NCBI GenBank assembly: GCA_037443645.1 | Contig: JBBINY010000028.1 | Coordinates: 1 to 36,761, forward strand | From: UBA2336 sp037443645 | GTDB taxonomy: Bacteria > Bacteroidota > Bacteroidia > Cytophagales > Cyclobacteriaceae | Direction of reading: 5' to 3' | DNA length: 36,761 nucleotides | Shown: positions 1 through 7,529 of the stretch, piece after piece | How positions within the stretch are numbered: position 1 is the first letter of the stretch | Layout: each line of letters opens with the position of its first letter | Translations under genes and position numbers: made by a program | The notes under the pieces: model-generated | What the model was told of the DNA's origin: nothing | Seen by the model: only the letters and a program-made list of their open reading frames with translations | Databases searched by the model: none

Positions 1-54
1 CCTCGCTTTGCTCGCGATGACGGCACGCTTAGGATTTTTGAGATGGCTTCTAGT
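1..54. repeat. Dispersed intergenic repeat remnant at window edge
   Basis: The first 23 bases read as part of the GC-richer, hairpin-forming dispersed repeat often seen between genes in Bacteroidota (core GCTTTGCTCGCGATGACGG). Positions 35-54 are followed exactly, in inverted orientation, by a second copy at 24346-24365 (TTTTTGAGATGGCTTCTAG plus one base). The element is cut by the window edge, so its full extent is unknown. The rest of the stretch up to 126 shows no gene. Confidence 0.5.
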
Positions 55-126
55 TTCATTAAAACGCGTATTAACGTGTTGTTCATTACGGGTATAAAGC
101 GGCAAGCGGCACTACAATAATCAAAT

Positions 127-741
127 TTAATTTCCCAAATTCTTTCTGACTCGGTTTAGAACAAGGGCAATGATCAGAAAGAAGAGGCCGATACCTCCAA
201 ATGCATAAATAAAAATCCAGCCTAATTCCGTGAAGACAACCGTGGCGGTTTCAGGGTTATCAGGGTCAATCCAAACCGAAACAGCCTGTCCAACATGGTA
301 CTCTGGAGGTGATGAATATACCTCGCTTTCGTGTGTTTTGGTAACTCCCTCCCATTGGTATTCAATAACAGGGGCGAAGCTTCCTGTATCATTCTCCTTG
401 AGGGCTATTACGTGCCCCTGAATTTCAACAGCCTCCGGATCTACATAATTGAACAGAAAGTAAACGCCAACACCAAGGATAATAAAGCCGATTCCGAAGA
501 AACCAAAACCAAAACTCAATACCCGGAGTAATACCGCGCCACACCCTGGAGCTTGTGTAGTCACGGTGGTTATCGCACGCTGATTTTCCAAAGTAATTTC
601 ATGCTCCACAGCCTGAACCAGCCGCTCTGCATCGGTGTTTGAAACGTTAAGCACGTTTTGTAAATAGCGGGCGGCTTCAGCCCGTTTATTTTGGTGAAGG
701 AGTCTACGTATTTCGTTTTCGTATTGAGGATCAATGCTCAT
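127..741 (-). CDS. DUF3592-type membrane protein
   Basis: This is a 204-residue membrane protein of unknown function. Residues 1-50 form a soluble helical segment resembling the helix pairs of L7/L12-like or SHOCT-like modules (EIRRLLHQNKRAEAARYL). A membrane segment follows at about residues 75-97. Residues 100-168 form a beta-rich extracytoplasmic domain with the DUF3592 pattern (PVIEYQWEG, then VGQAVSVWIDPDNPETA). A second membrane segment spans about 172-194 and a short basic tail ends the protein. DUF3592 proteins have no agreed role. Its ATG lies only 11 nt from the ATG of the divergent TPR lipoprotein, so its promoter must lie inside that neighbour. Confidence 0.75.
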   Translation of the reverse strand: MSIDPQYENEIRRLLHQNKRAEAARYLQNVLNVSNTDAERLVQAVEHEITLENQRAITTVTTQAPGCGAVLLRVLSFGFGFFGIGFIILGVGVYFLFNYVDPEAVEIQGHVIALKENDTGSFAPVIEYQWEGVTKTHESEVYSSPPEYHVGQAVSVWIDPDNPETATVVFTELGWIFIYAFGGIGLFFLIIALVLNRVRKNLGN

Positions 742-752
742 AGCTTTAACAA

Positions 753-1805
753 ATGAGTCGGGTGTATCGTAGTTTCATTCAGCGTTTATCGTTGAAATCA
801 TTGCTGGTTACCGGTTGGGTTTGGATTGTGTTCGCAGCCTGCGATTCAGAACAAACCCGAATGCAACGTTTTTTACTTAAAGGTAATGATGCCCTGGCTA
901 AACAAAACTATGAGGTGGCGATAAAAAATTTCAATGAAGCCCTGGAAATTGATTCCTGTTATGCCGATGCACTAAACAACCTGGGAACTGTGCAGTTCAG
1001 ACAAAAGAATTTTGCCGAAGCACTTGAATTCTACAACCGCGCGTTGGGTTGCCAATCCTCGTTTCAGGATGCTCTCTTCAATCGCGCAAACACATATTAT
1101 GAGTTAAATTCCCTGACTAAAGCTTTGGAAGATGTGGCGCAAATCCTGGTGCATCATCCGGATACATTGCCTGCATTATTTCTGCAAGGCTTGATTTTTA
1201 CCAAACAACACAATTTTGCATTGGCCAAAACTGCTTTTCAGAAAGCCGTTAGGTTATATCCCGATAATGTGGAGTTGTGGATTAATTTGGGAACTGTGTT
1301 TTTCTACAACCATGAATACGACAGCGCACAACGGTACCTTCTCAACGCAGTGGAAATTAATCCCCGGGCGGCCGATGCATACAATGCTCTGGCCCTTGTT
1401 TATGCGGCCACATCCGATTTTGCCATGGCAGAGAAAAGCATAACCGAAGCCCTTCGGCTAAAACCTGGTGAATCCTGGTACCTGAATAACCGGGGATACA
1501 TCAGGTTACTGAATGGCGATGTACAATCGGGTGTAGCGGATATTAATCAAAGTATTGCCATTGACCCTCAAAATGCATGGGCATATAGAAATAAAGGTGT
1601 TTACTATTTGATACAAAATGATGGTCCTTCGGCAGTACGCCTGCTGACACAGGCATCAGAAATAGATCCTTTTGTTGAAAATGTTTATTCCTACCTTGCT
1701 GAGGCCCATCATCTTTCGGGCGATCCCATTGAAGCCTGCAAAGCCCTCAGCGAGTCAATCAGGCGTAATGAAAAACGATTTCCAAAGCACATTCAATGCC
1801 GGTAA
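753..1805 (+). CDS. TPR-repeat lipoprotein
   Basis: This 350-residue protein is probably a lipoprotein. It has a basic start, a hydrophobic stretch at residues 17-29 and a lipobox-like FAAC with the candidate lipidated cysteine at residue 30. Phe at the -3 position is slightly unusual. From about residue 38 to 340 it consists of roughly nine consecutive tetratricopeptide repeats, for example GNDALAKQNYEVAIKNFNEA and ADALNNLGTVQFRQKNFAEA. TPR solenoids bind other proteins and no catalytic domain is visible. It is expected in the cell envelope on the periplasmic side. The Nudix gene follows after 45 nt in the same direction and may be co-transcribed. The specific partner is unknown. Confidence 0.8.
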   Translation: MSRVYRSFIQRLSLKSLLVTGWVWIVFAACDSEQTRMQRFLLKGNDALAKQNYEVAIKNFNEALEIDSCYADALNNLGTVQFRQKNFAEALEFYNRALGCQSSFQDALFNRANTYYELNSLTKALEDVAQILVHHPDTLPALFLQGLIFTKQHNFALAKTAFQKAVRLYPDNVELWINLGTVFFYNHEYDSAQRYLLNAVEINPRAADAYNALALVYAATSDFAMAEKSITEALRLKPGESWYLNNRGYIRLLNGDVQSGVADINQSIAIDPQNAWAYRNKGVYYLIQNDGPSAVRLLTQASEIDPFVENVYSYLAEAHHLSGDPIEACKALSESIRRNEKRFPKHIQCR

Positions 1806-1850
1806 AATTTGTAAAACTGGGGTTATTCAAACTACTTGTGAATTGTTAGT

Positions 1851-2486
1851 ATGGACACGCAACGTTTACTGGAAAGAATAAGAAACAGGTTGGGAGGCAG
1901 TTTACCGGGTTCACGTGCTCACGAGCCGTTGCGCGCAAAGCCCCTGGGAAACAGTATTCCAAAGTTTGAACACACGTTGCCGCCAAAACCCGGCAGTGTG
2001 CTGCTCTTGCTTTCCCCACAGAGTGATACATTTATTTTTCCGTTGATCAAACGCCCGGATTACTCCGGATTGCATAGCGGTCAGGTCAGCTTTCCAGGTG
2101 GTAAAGCCGAAACAGGTGAAACGGCTGTGGAGACTGCGCTGCGCGAGGCTAAAGAAGAAATCGGAGTTGACCCTTCAGCTGTTCGTGTGATAGGCCAGCT
2201 AAGTTCTTTTTTTGTAATACCCAGTAACTTTATGGTTACCCCTGTGGTGGGTTACACCCAATCGTCTGTGGAATTGATTCCCGACCGCCACGAGGTAGCC
2301 CGTATTCTCTTTGGAAAAATTGCTGATTTGGTGGGCGATGAGGCTGTTAAAACAAAGCAAATCCAGGTTGCCGGAAGGTATACCATGGAGGCCCCTCATT
2401 TTGAAATCGATGGTGAAATTGTGTGGGGAGCAACAGCAATGATGCTGAACGAATTCCGATTGATTTTAAAGGAAATAATCAGGTAG
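1851..2486 (+). CDS. Nudix hydrolase, probable CoA pyrophosphatase
   Basis: This 211-residue Nudix enzyme probably cleaves coenzyme A or its derivatives into 3',5'-ADP and 4'-phosphopantetheine. A perfect Nudix box GX5EX7REUXEEXGU runs from G84 to V106 (E90, R98, E99, E102, E103). Directly before it is the CoA-type signature HSGQVSFPGG at residues 75-84, which separates CoA pyrophosphatases of the NUDT7/NUDT8 type from other Nudix families. The length fits that family. It sits behind the TPR lipoprotein and ends at a clear hairpin terminator. Assignment to the CoA subgroup rests on that signature, so other acyl-CoA or nucleotide substrates remain possible. Confidence 0.85.
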   Translation: MDTQRLLERIRNRLGGSLPGSRAHEPLRAKPLGNSIPKFEHTLPPKPGSVLLLLSPQSDTFIFPLIKRPDYSGLHSGQVSFPGGKAETGETAVETALREAKEEIGVDPSAVRVIGQLSSFFVIPSNFMVTPVVGYTQSSVELIPDRHEVARILFGKIADLVGDEAVKTKQIQVAGRYTMEAPHFEIDGEIVWGATAMMLNEFRLILKEIIR

Positions 2487-2493
2487 AGCAAGC

Positions 2494-2515
2494 CCGGCTT
2501 CAAACAGCCGGTTTT
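2494..2515 (+). terminator. Rho-independent terminator of the Nudix gene
   Basis: A 6-bp perfect stem CCGGCT/AGCCGG (2494-2499 and 2506-2511) with a 6-nt loop is followed by TTTT. It begins 8 nt after the Nudix stop and lies inside the last codons of the convergent ferritin gene. The T-run is present only for rightward transcription. Confidence 0.65.
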
Positions 2516-3054
2516 CCTGATACTTTCGAGGCATACGCTTCCAGTTTACCAAGCTCCTGATCAATCATCCACAGTCCAACGCCCTCTTCTCCTATGAGGT
2601 CAAACAGTTCAACCGCTCTGCGTGCCAGGGTTTCTTCTTCGCGTTGCTCCATGACATACCATTGCAGAAAGTTGAACGTGGCAAAGTCTTTAATTTTGAA
2701 GCAGTGATCAACAATATCATTGATCGATTTGGTCACTTCAATTTCATGATTGAGTACAGTCTCAAACACCTCGCGGAGACTCTTAAACGTATGCTTGATT
2801 TTAGTTATTTCGGGTTGCAAGCCATGCCCGCCTGCCGTGTTCACGTAATGGATGAGTTTGAGCATGTGCATCCTTTCTTCATCGGAGTGTTTAAATAAAA
2901 ACTGAGAAGAAGTTTCGTACCCCCTGGTTTCGCACCAGGAACCCATAGACAGGTAGGCCGCGGCTGACTTCCCTTCCATAACAATTTGCTTATTCAAAAG
3001 TCCTTCCGTCTCTTTGGTGAGCGACCGTGCCGGGGTAATGATTTGTTGTTTCAT
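2500..3054 (-). CDS. Ferritin (FtnA-like, non-heme)
   Basis: This 184-residue ferritin oxidises Fe(II) and stores iron in a 24-subunit cytoplasmic shell. All ferroxidase-centre residues line up with E. coli FtnA at a constant offset of +10: E27, Y34, E60, H63, E104, Q137 and E140. It has about ten extra residues at the N terminus and a slightly longer C terminus than FtnA. No heme-ligating methionine pattern of bacterioferritin is apparent. It starts 11 nt after the stop of aconitase, so the two are very probably co-transcribed and iron storage is coupled to an Fe-S enzyme. The final codons overlap the terminator of the convergent Nudix gene. Confidence 0.93.
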   Translation of the reverse strand: MKQQIITPARSLTKETEGLLNKQIVMEGKSAAAYLSMGSWCETRGYETSSQFLFKHSDEERMHMLKLIHYVNTAGGHGLQPEITKIKHTFKSLREVFETVLNHEIEVTKSINDIVDHCFKIKDFATFNFLQWYVMEQREEETLARRAVELFDLIGEEGVGLWMIDQELGKLEAYASKVSGKPAV

Positions 3055-3065
3055 AATGTTATGGA

Positions 3066-5531
3066 TCAGCGCTTCTTCTTCTTACCTGATGTTTTTTTGG
3101 CAACCTTCTTAGATTTCGCTGCTTTTTTACTCTTCTTTTTTACGACAACCTTTTTTACCGGCTTTCTGGCCGTTTTCTTTATTGCTTTTTTTGCAGTCTT
3201 CTTTGCCGGTTTCTTTTTTGATGTAACCTTTTTACTGCTCTTTTTTTCAGCCGGCTTTTTCTGGCTACCGGTAATCTGGCGGGCCATCAGGTTAAGAGCC
3301 GAACCGGCTTTGAACCATTCAATCTGTCCGGCATTGTAACTGTGATTCACCTTAATTGTATCAGAAGAACCATTTTTGTGACGTAATACAAGTGTTAAGG
3401 GTTTATCCGGTGCGAACGAAGTTAGATCCACAATATCGATGGTGTCGTCTTCCTGTATTTTATCGTAATCCGATTCATTGGCGAATGTAAGGGCCAGCAT
3501 TCCCTGTTTCTTAAGGTTTGTTTCGTGAATTCGGGCAAACGACTTAACCAGGATAACCCGGATACCCAAATGACGGGGTTGCATGGCGGCATGCTCGCGC
3601 GATGAGCCTTCACCGTAATTGTGATCACCCACAACGATGGTGGGTATGCCCGCTGCCTTGTAGGCGCGTTGTGTTGCAGGCACGGGTCCATATTCACCTG
3701 TGAGTAGGCTCTTTACACTATCAGTCTTTTCATTAAAATAATTAACAGCACCGGTAAGTGTGTTGTTGGAGATGTTATCAAGGTGACCGCGGAAGCGCAG
3801 CCACGGTCCGGCCATGGAGATGTGATCGGTGGTGCATTTGCCTTTGGCCTTAATCAGCAATTTCATGCCGGTAAGGTTTTTGCCATCCCACGGTGCAAAA
3901 GCACTCAGGGCCTGCAGCCGGTTTGACTTCGGATCAATCTTTACCTGCACTTTGCTTCCGTCTTTGGCGGGAGCTATATAACCTGCATCTTCAACGTCAA
4001 ACCCTTTGGGTGGAAATTCTACTCCTTTCGGCTCATCAAGCCGAACGGGCTTTCCCTCTTCGTTGATAAGGGTATCCTTTAGCGGGTTGAAGGTGAGGTC
4101 GCCTGCAATCGCAAAAGCAGTGGTTATTTCAGGAGAGGCTACAAACGCGTGTGTATTCGGGTTGCCATCGTTGCGCTTGGCAAAGTTCCGGTTAAACGAA
4201 GTGATGATGGAGTTCTTCCGGTTCGGATCGGTGGTGTGGCGCGCCCATTGCCCGATGCAGGGGCCGCAGGCATTGGCCAATACCACTCCTCCCATTTTTT
4301 CAAACACGCCCAGGTAGCCATCGCGCTCAACGGTGTAACGAACCTGCTCTGAGCCTGGTGTGATGGTAAATTCAGCCTTTGCTTTTAGCTTTTTATCTAC
4401 CGCTTGTTTAGCCAGTGAGGCGGAGCGGGTAATGTCTTCGTATGAAGAATTGGTGCAGGAGCCGATCAAACCGACCTCAAGTTGCTGCGGCCAGCCGTTA
4501 TTCCTAACTTCTTCTGCAAATTTTGAAATCGGAATGGCGCGATCAGGAGTGAAAGGTCCGTTTACATGGGGTTCAAGTGTTGAGAGGTCAATTTCAATTA
4601 CCTGGTCGAAGTAGCGTTCAGGGCTGGCATAAACTTCGGGATCACCGGTTAAGTGTTCCTTCACCTTGTCTGCCAGGTTAGCCACTTCTTTCCGCCCCGT
4701 TCCACGCAGGTATTGAGCCATCTTTTCGTCATAACCGAATGTAGATGTAGTGGCACCAATTTCAGCACCCATATTACAGATAGTGCCTTTGCCGGTGCAT
4801 GAAAGACTTAATGCTCCCGGTCCGAAATACTCAACAATGGCTCCGGTTCCTCCTTTTACTGTTAGAATTCCGGCCACCTTCAGGATCACATCTTTTGACG
4901 AAGTCCATCCGCTTAGCTTGCCGGTCAGCTTAACCCCGATCAGCTTGGGCCATTTCAGTTCCCACGGCATGCCCGACATCACATCCACCGCATCGGCACC
5001 GCCCACGCCAATGGCCACCATTCCGAGGCCACCCGCATTTACGGTATGCGAATCGGTTCCGATCATCATTGCCCCTGGGAAGGCATAATTTTCCAATACA
5101 ACCTGGTGAATAATCCCTGCCCCCGGCTTCCAAAAGCCGATTCCATATTTATTGGATACGGATTCCAGGAAATTGAATACCTCACCGCTTGCTGTCAGTG
5201 ATTCCTTAAGATCTTGTGCGGCTCCGTTTTTCGCCAGGATAAGGTGGTCGCAATGGACCGTAGAAGGGACACGCACTTTGGGTATTCCGGCCGACATAAA
5301 TTGCAGCAAGGCCATTTGGGCTGTTGCATCCTGCATGGCCACGCGGTCGGGCGAGAAGTTTACATAGGATTTTCCCCGAACAAAATCTTCCGCCTTCTGG
5401 TCGCTGTGCAGGTGAGTAAACAGAATCTTTTCAGATAGGGTAAGGGGCCGGTTAACAACTTTCCGGACTTTGGCAATGCGGTCAGGGAGTTCTTTGTAAA
5501 CCCTGTTAATCATGTCGAGATCGAATACCAT
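3066..5531 (-). CDS. acn: Aconitate hydratase with lysine-rich C-terminal tail
   Basis: This 821-residue protein is aconitase of the mitochondrial type and interconverts citrate and isocitrate in the TCA cycle. The [4Fe-4S] ligands are C359 (GSCTNSS), C422 and C425 (ANACGPCIG). The swivel domain carries GEGSSREHAA at residues 641-649, with the substrate-binding serine and arginine. Enzymes of this type normally end near residue 755. Here residues 756-821 add a tail containing about 32 lysines and no catalytic motif. The ATG at 5531 gives a normal N terminus. Ferritin follows after 11 nt. The enzyme assignment is secure and the function of the tail is unknown. Confidence 0.96.
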   Translation of the reverse strand: MVFDLDMINRVYKELPDRIAKVRKVVNRPLTLSEKILFTHLHSDQKAEDFVRGKSYVNFSPDRVAMQDATAQMALLQFMSAGIPKVRVPSTVHCDHLILAKNGAAQDLKESLTASGEVFNFLESVSNKYGIGFWKPGAGIIHQVVLENYAFPGAMMIGTDSHTVNAGGLGMVAIGVGGADAVDVMSGMPWELKWPKLIGVKLTGKLSGWTSSKDVILKVAGILTVKGGTGAIVEYFGPGALSLSCTGKGTICNMGAEIGATTSTFGYDEKMAQYLRGTGRKEVANLADKVKEHLTGDPEVYASPERYFDQVIEIDLSTLEPHVNGPFTPDRAIPISKFAEEVRNNGWPQQLEVGLIGSCTNSSYEDITRSASLAKQAVDKKLKAKAEFTITPGSEQVRYTVERDGYLGVFEKMGGVVLANACGPCIGQWARHTTDPNRKNSIITSFNRNFAKRNDGNPNTHAFVASPEITTAFAIAGDLTFNPLKDTLINEEGKPVRLDEPKGVEFPPKGFDVEDAGYIAPAKDGSKVQVKIDPKSNRLQALSAFAPWDGKNLTGMKLLIKAKGKCTTDHISMAGPWLRFRGHLDNISNNTLTGAVNYFNEKTDSVKSLLTGEYGPVPATQRAYKAAGIPTIVVGDHNYGEGSSREHAAMQPRHLGIRVILVKSFARIHETNLKKQGMLALTFANESDYDKIQEDDTIDIVDLTSFAPDKPLTLVLRHKNGSSDTIKVNHSYNAGQIEWFKAGSALNLMARQITGSQKKPAEKKSSKKVTSKKKPAKKTAKKAIKKTARKPVKKVVVKKKSKKAAKSKKVAKKTSGKKKKR
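3069..3266 (-). other. Lys-rich H1-like tail of aconitase
   Basis: This stretch encodes residues 756-821 of aconitase. About half of the residues are lysine, set in KKxx tetrads such as KKPAKKTAKKAIKKTARK, with Ala, Pro, Thr and Val between them and no acidic residue after the first ten. Such composition is known from histone-H1-like proteins (Hc1, AlgP) and generally binds nucleic acids or other polyanions. The reading frame is continuous with the enzyme. Confidence 0.85.
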
Positions 5532-5617
5532 ATACGTTAGTTTATCAGCCCGCTAATCTACTAAGTAATTGGATTATTTCAGACCTCCGGCCTGCCGTTC
5601 ATTGGGGTAAAATGGGC

Positions 5618-6319
5618 CTACTTGCTGTTGATGTAGTTAAGGAACTCCCGCTTGATATTTTCGTCATTGAATTTACCGGAGAAATAGGCTGTTCCTGTAC
5701 GGCTGTTGGTATCGCCAACACCCCTGGAGGCTACACACAGATGGGTGGCATCAATAACCACACCCACATCTTCGGTTCGTAACACCCGCATCAGTTCGCG
5801 GGCAATCTGTACGGTAAGGCGTTCCTGCACCTGCGGGCGCTTGGAAAAATACTGTACGATGCGGTTAATTTTTGATAACCCGATAACCTTGCCACTGGAA
5901 AAGTAAGCAACGTGGGCCTTTCCGTAAATCGGAACAAAATGGTGTTCACAATGCGAGTAGAAGGTAATCTCCTTCTCAACCAGCATCTGGTTATACTTAT
6001 ACTTATTTTCAAACAACCGGGCATGCGGCCGGTTTTTAGGATTCAACCCACTGAATACTTCCTTAACATACATTTTGGCAACCCTTCGGGGAGTGCCGCT
6101 CAGGCTGTCGTCCGTCAGGTCAAGTCCCAGGATGCGCATAATTTCCCCGAAGTGCTTTTCGATTTTCTCGACTTTTTCGTCATCAGGCATTTCAAACGCA
6201 TCGGGCCTTAGCGGGGTGTTGTACGAAGTACCCACATGGTCATCACCCGGGTCATCGTGCAGGGAGAAGGCCTCCGGATTAATGGGCCGGATATTCAACG
6301 AAATTTCTTTCTGTCTCAT
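5618..6319 (-). CDS. folE: GTP cyclohydrolase I
   Basis: This 233-residue enzyme converts GTP to 7,8-dihydroneopterin triphosphate, the entry step to folate and deazapurine/pterin synthesis. The zinc site is visible as C124 and H127 (SHCEHHF) and C195 (HLCVASRG). The core SGTPRRVAKMYVKEVF at about residues 74-89 and KINRIVQYFSKRPQVQERLT at residues 150-169 are typical. The only reasonable ATG places its start 41 nt inside the 3' end of queD, in another frame. The next ATG, codon 44, would remove conserved sequence. The overlap suggests coupled translation. The pairing with queD places both enzymes in consecutive pathway steps. Confidence 0.95.
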   Translation of the reverse strand: MRQKEISLNIRPINPEAFSLHDDPGDDHVGTSYNTPLRPDAFEMPDDEKVEKIEKHFGEIMRILGLDLTDDSLSGTPRRVAKMYVKEVFSGLNPKNRPHARLFENKYKYNQMLVEKEITFYSHCEHHFVPIYGKAHVAYFSSGKVIGLSKINRIVQYFSKRPQVQERLTVQIARELMRVLRTEDVGVVIDATHLCVASRGVGDTNSRTGTAYFSGKFNDENIKREFLNYINSK

Positions 6320-6689
6320 AGAGTGTTATTTTCAGGTCGAGTGATTTATCAATTTTACTCCGAAGAATATTCCAGATCACCATGGCAATATGTTCGGCAG
6401 TTGGGTTAAGGTCTTTAAAAAAATCGGTATCCAGATTAAGATTTTTATGGTCAAATTGTGCCGTTACGTGTTCGCGGATCAGGTCGCTCAATTGTTTCAT
6501 ATCGAATACATACCCGGTATCTTTATCTGGAGTTCCGGTAAGCGTAACAATCAACTCATAATTGTGCCCATGATAGTTTGGATTGGCGCACTTACCGAAA
6601 ACCTGTTGGTTGCGCTCGTCAGTCCATAGCGGGTTATACAGGCGGTGGGCTGCATTAAAATGTTCCTTACGCGATACCTTTACCTTCAT
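6279..6689 (-). CDS. queD: 6-carboxytetrahydropterin synthase / PTPS family
   Basis: This 136-residue member of the 6-pyruvoyltetrahydropterin synthase family acts on dihydroneopterin triphosphate, the product of the downstream folE. In bacteria this usually yields 6-carboxytetrahydropterin for queuosine synthesis. Zinc ligands are H15, H40 and H42 (NYHGHNYE) and the catalytic cysteine is C34 (FGKCANP). Length is normal for QueD. The substrate-level split between QueD and true PTPS cannot be made from sequence alone. It is the first gene of a two-gene unit and diverges from cysH across about 156 nt. Confidence 0.88.
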   Translation of the reverse strand: MKVKVSRKEHFNAAHRLYNPLWTDERNQQVFGKCANPNYHGHNYELIVTLTGTPDKDTGYVFDMKQLSDLIREHVTAQFDHKNLNLDTDFFKDLNPTAEHIAMVIWNILRSKIDKSLDLKITLYETERNFVEYPAH

Positions 6690-6739
6690 TTGAATAGTTG
6701 ATAAACACCTCTGCCAGCAAAAGGTTCTCGGATTACCCG

Positions 6740-6769
6740 TTTGGCATTAAAAATACTTAAATATGTTGG
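6740..6769 (+). promoter_or_regulatory. Putative promoter of cysH
   Basis: TTTG at 6740-6743, an 18-nt spacer and TATGTTGG at 6762-6769 match the Bacteroidota consensus TTTG/TAnnTTTG with one mismatch. The start would be near 6776, leaving a leader of about 70 nt. Confidence 0.4.
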
Positions 6770-6845
6770 GATCAACCCTGCCGGTTTACACGGATTTTGG
6801 TAACCGCTGGAAATTGTTCAGTCTTTTTGTTTCTTTTGAACCGAT

Positions 6846-7502
6846 ATGGATTTTAACGGGATTAAATCACAAATCGAGTACTATCAGACTGAGAATAAGA
6901 AGCTTTTTACCAGTTCATCGTTTCAATCGCACAGCCTTGTATTGTTGCATATCCTGAGCAGGATCGACAAGTCGATACCCGTATTTTTCATAAATACCGG
7001 CTACCATTTCCCGGAGACCATCCGCTTCAGGGATGAAGTAACTGAGTTATTTGGGCTCAACACCATTGACCTGAAGCCAGAGGTGCCAAAGTTTATGCAG
7101 CGTGATGGTGAAGGAAAATTGCTGTTTACTTCTGATCCGGATCATTGTTGCTACCTCAACAAAACGCAACCCATGGATGGTGTATTGAAGGAGTTTGACG
7201 TCTGGATTAATGGTGTACGGGCCGACCAAAGTGCAGTGCGTGCGGCTATGAGAACCGAGCAGCCCGCGCCCTACGGAAAGCTGAGGTTTCATCCGATGCT
7301 CGACTGGACTCCCCGAATGGTTTGGGAGTATCAGAAGGAGCATCAGTTGCCAAAGCATCCCCTTGATCAGAAAGGGTATGTAAGCATTGGTTGCGAGCCG
7401 TGCACCCGGAGGGTAGACCCCAACATGCAGGAACGGGAGGCGCGCTGGTATGGGTTGAAAAAAGTTGAGTGTGGATTACATACTGAGTTGGTATCAAAAT
7501 AA
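6846..7502 (+). CDS. cysH: Assimilatory APS reductase (CysH family)
   Basis: This 218-residue enzyme reduces adenylyl sulfate (or phosphoadenylyl sulfate) to sulfite in cysteine synthesis. The cysteines that bind the [4Fe-4S] cluster in APS-type enzymes are all present: C101-C102 and C183-x-x-C186. The catalytic cysteine is C209 in ECGLH near the C terminus. The adenylyl-binding SSSFQSHSLVLLHI lies at residues 23-36 and arginine-rich sites follow (GVRADQSAVRA at 123-133). Possession of the CC/CxxC set argues for APS rather than PAPS as substrate. No other sulfate-assimilation gene is in the window. The epimerase gene follows after 27 nt. Confidence 0.88.
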   Translation: MDFNGIKSQIEYYQTENKKLFTSSSFQSHSLVLLHILSRIDKSIPVFFINTGYHFPETIRFRDEVTELFGLNTIDLKPEVPKFMQRDGEGKLLFTSDPDHCCYLNKTQPMDGVLKEFDVWINGVRADQSAVRAAMRTEQPAPYGKLRFHPMLDWTPRMVWEYQKEHQLPKHPLDQKGYVSIGCEPCTRRVDPNMQEREARWYGLKKVECGLHTELVSK

Positions 7503-7529
7503 GGGAGTGCTGCCATTTAATTCAGAACG

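Noticed and set aside
2986..3339. Phenylalanine-rich frame on the plus strand across the aconitase tail
   Set aside because: It is only the antisense image of the lysine codons and has no start context or homology pattern.
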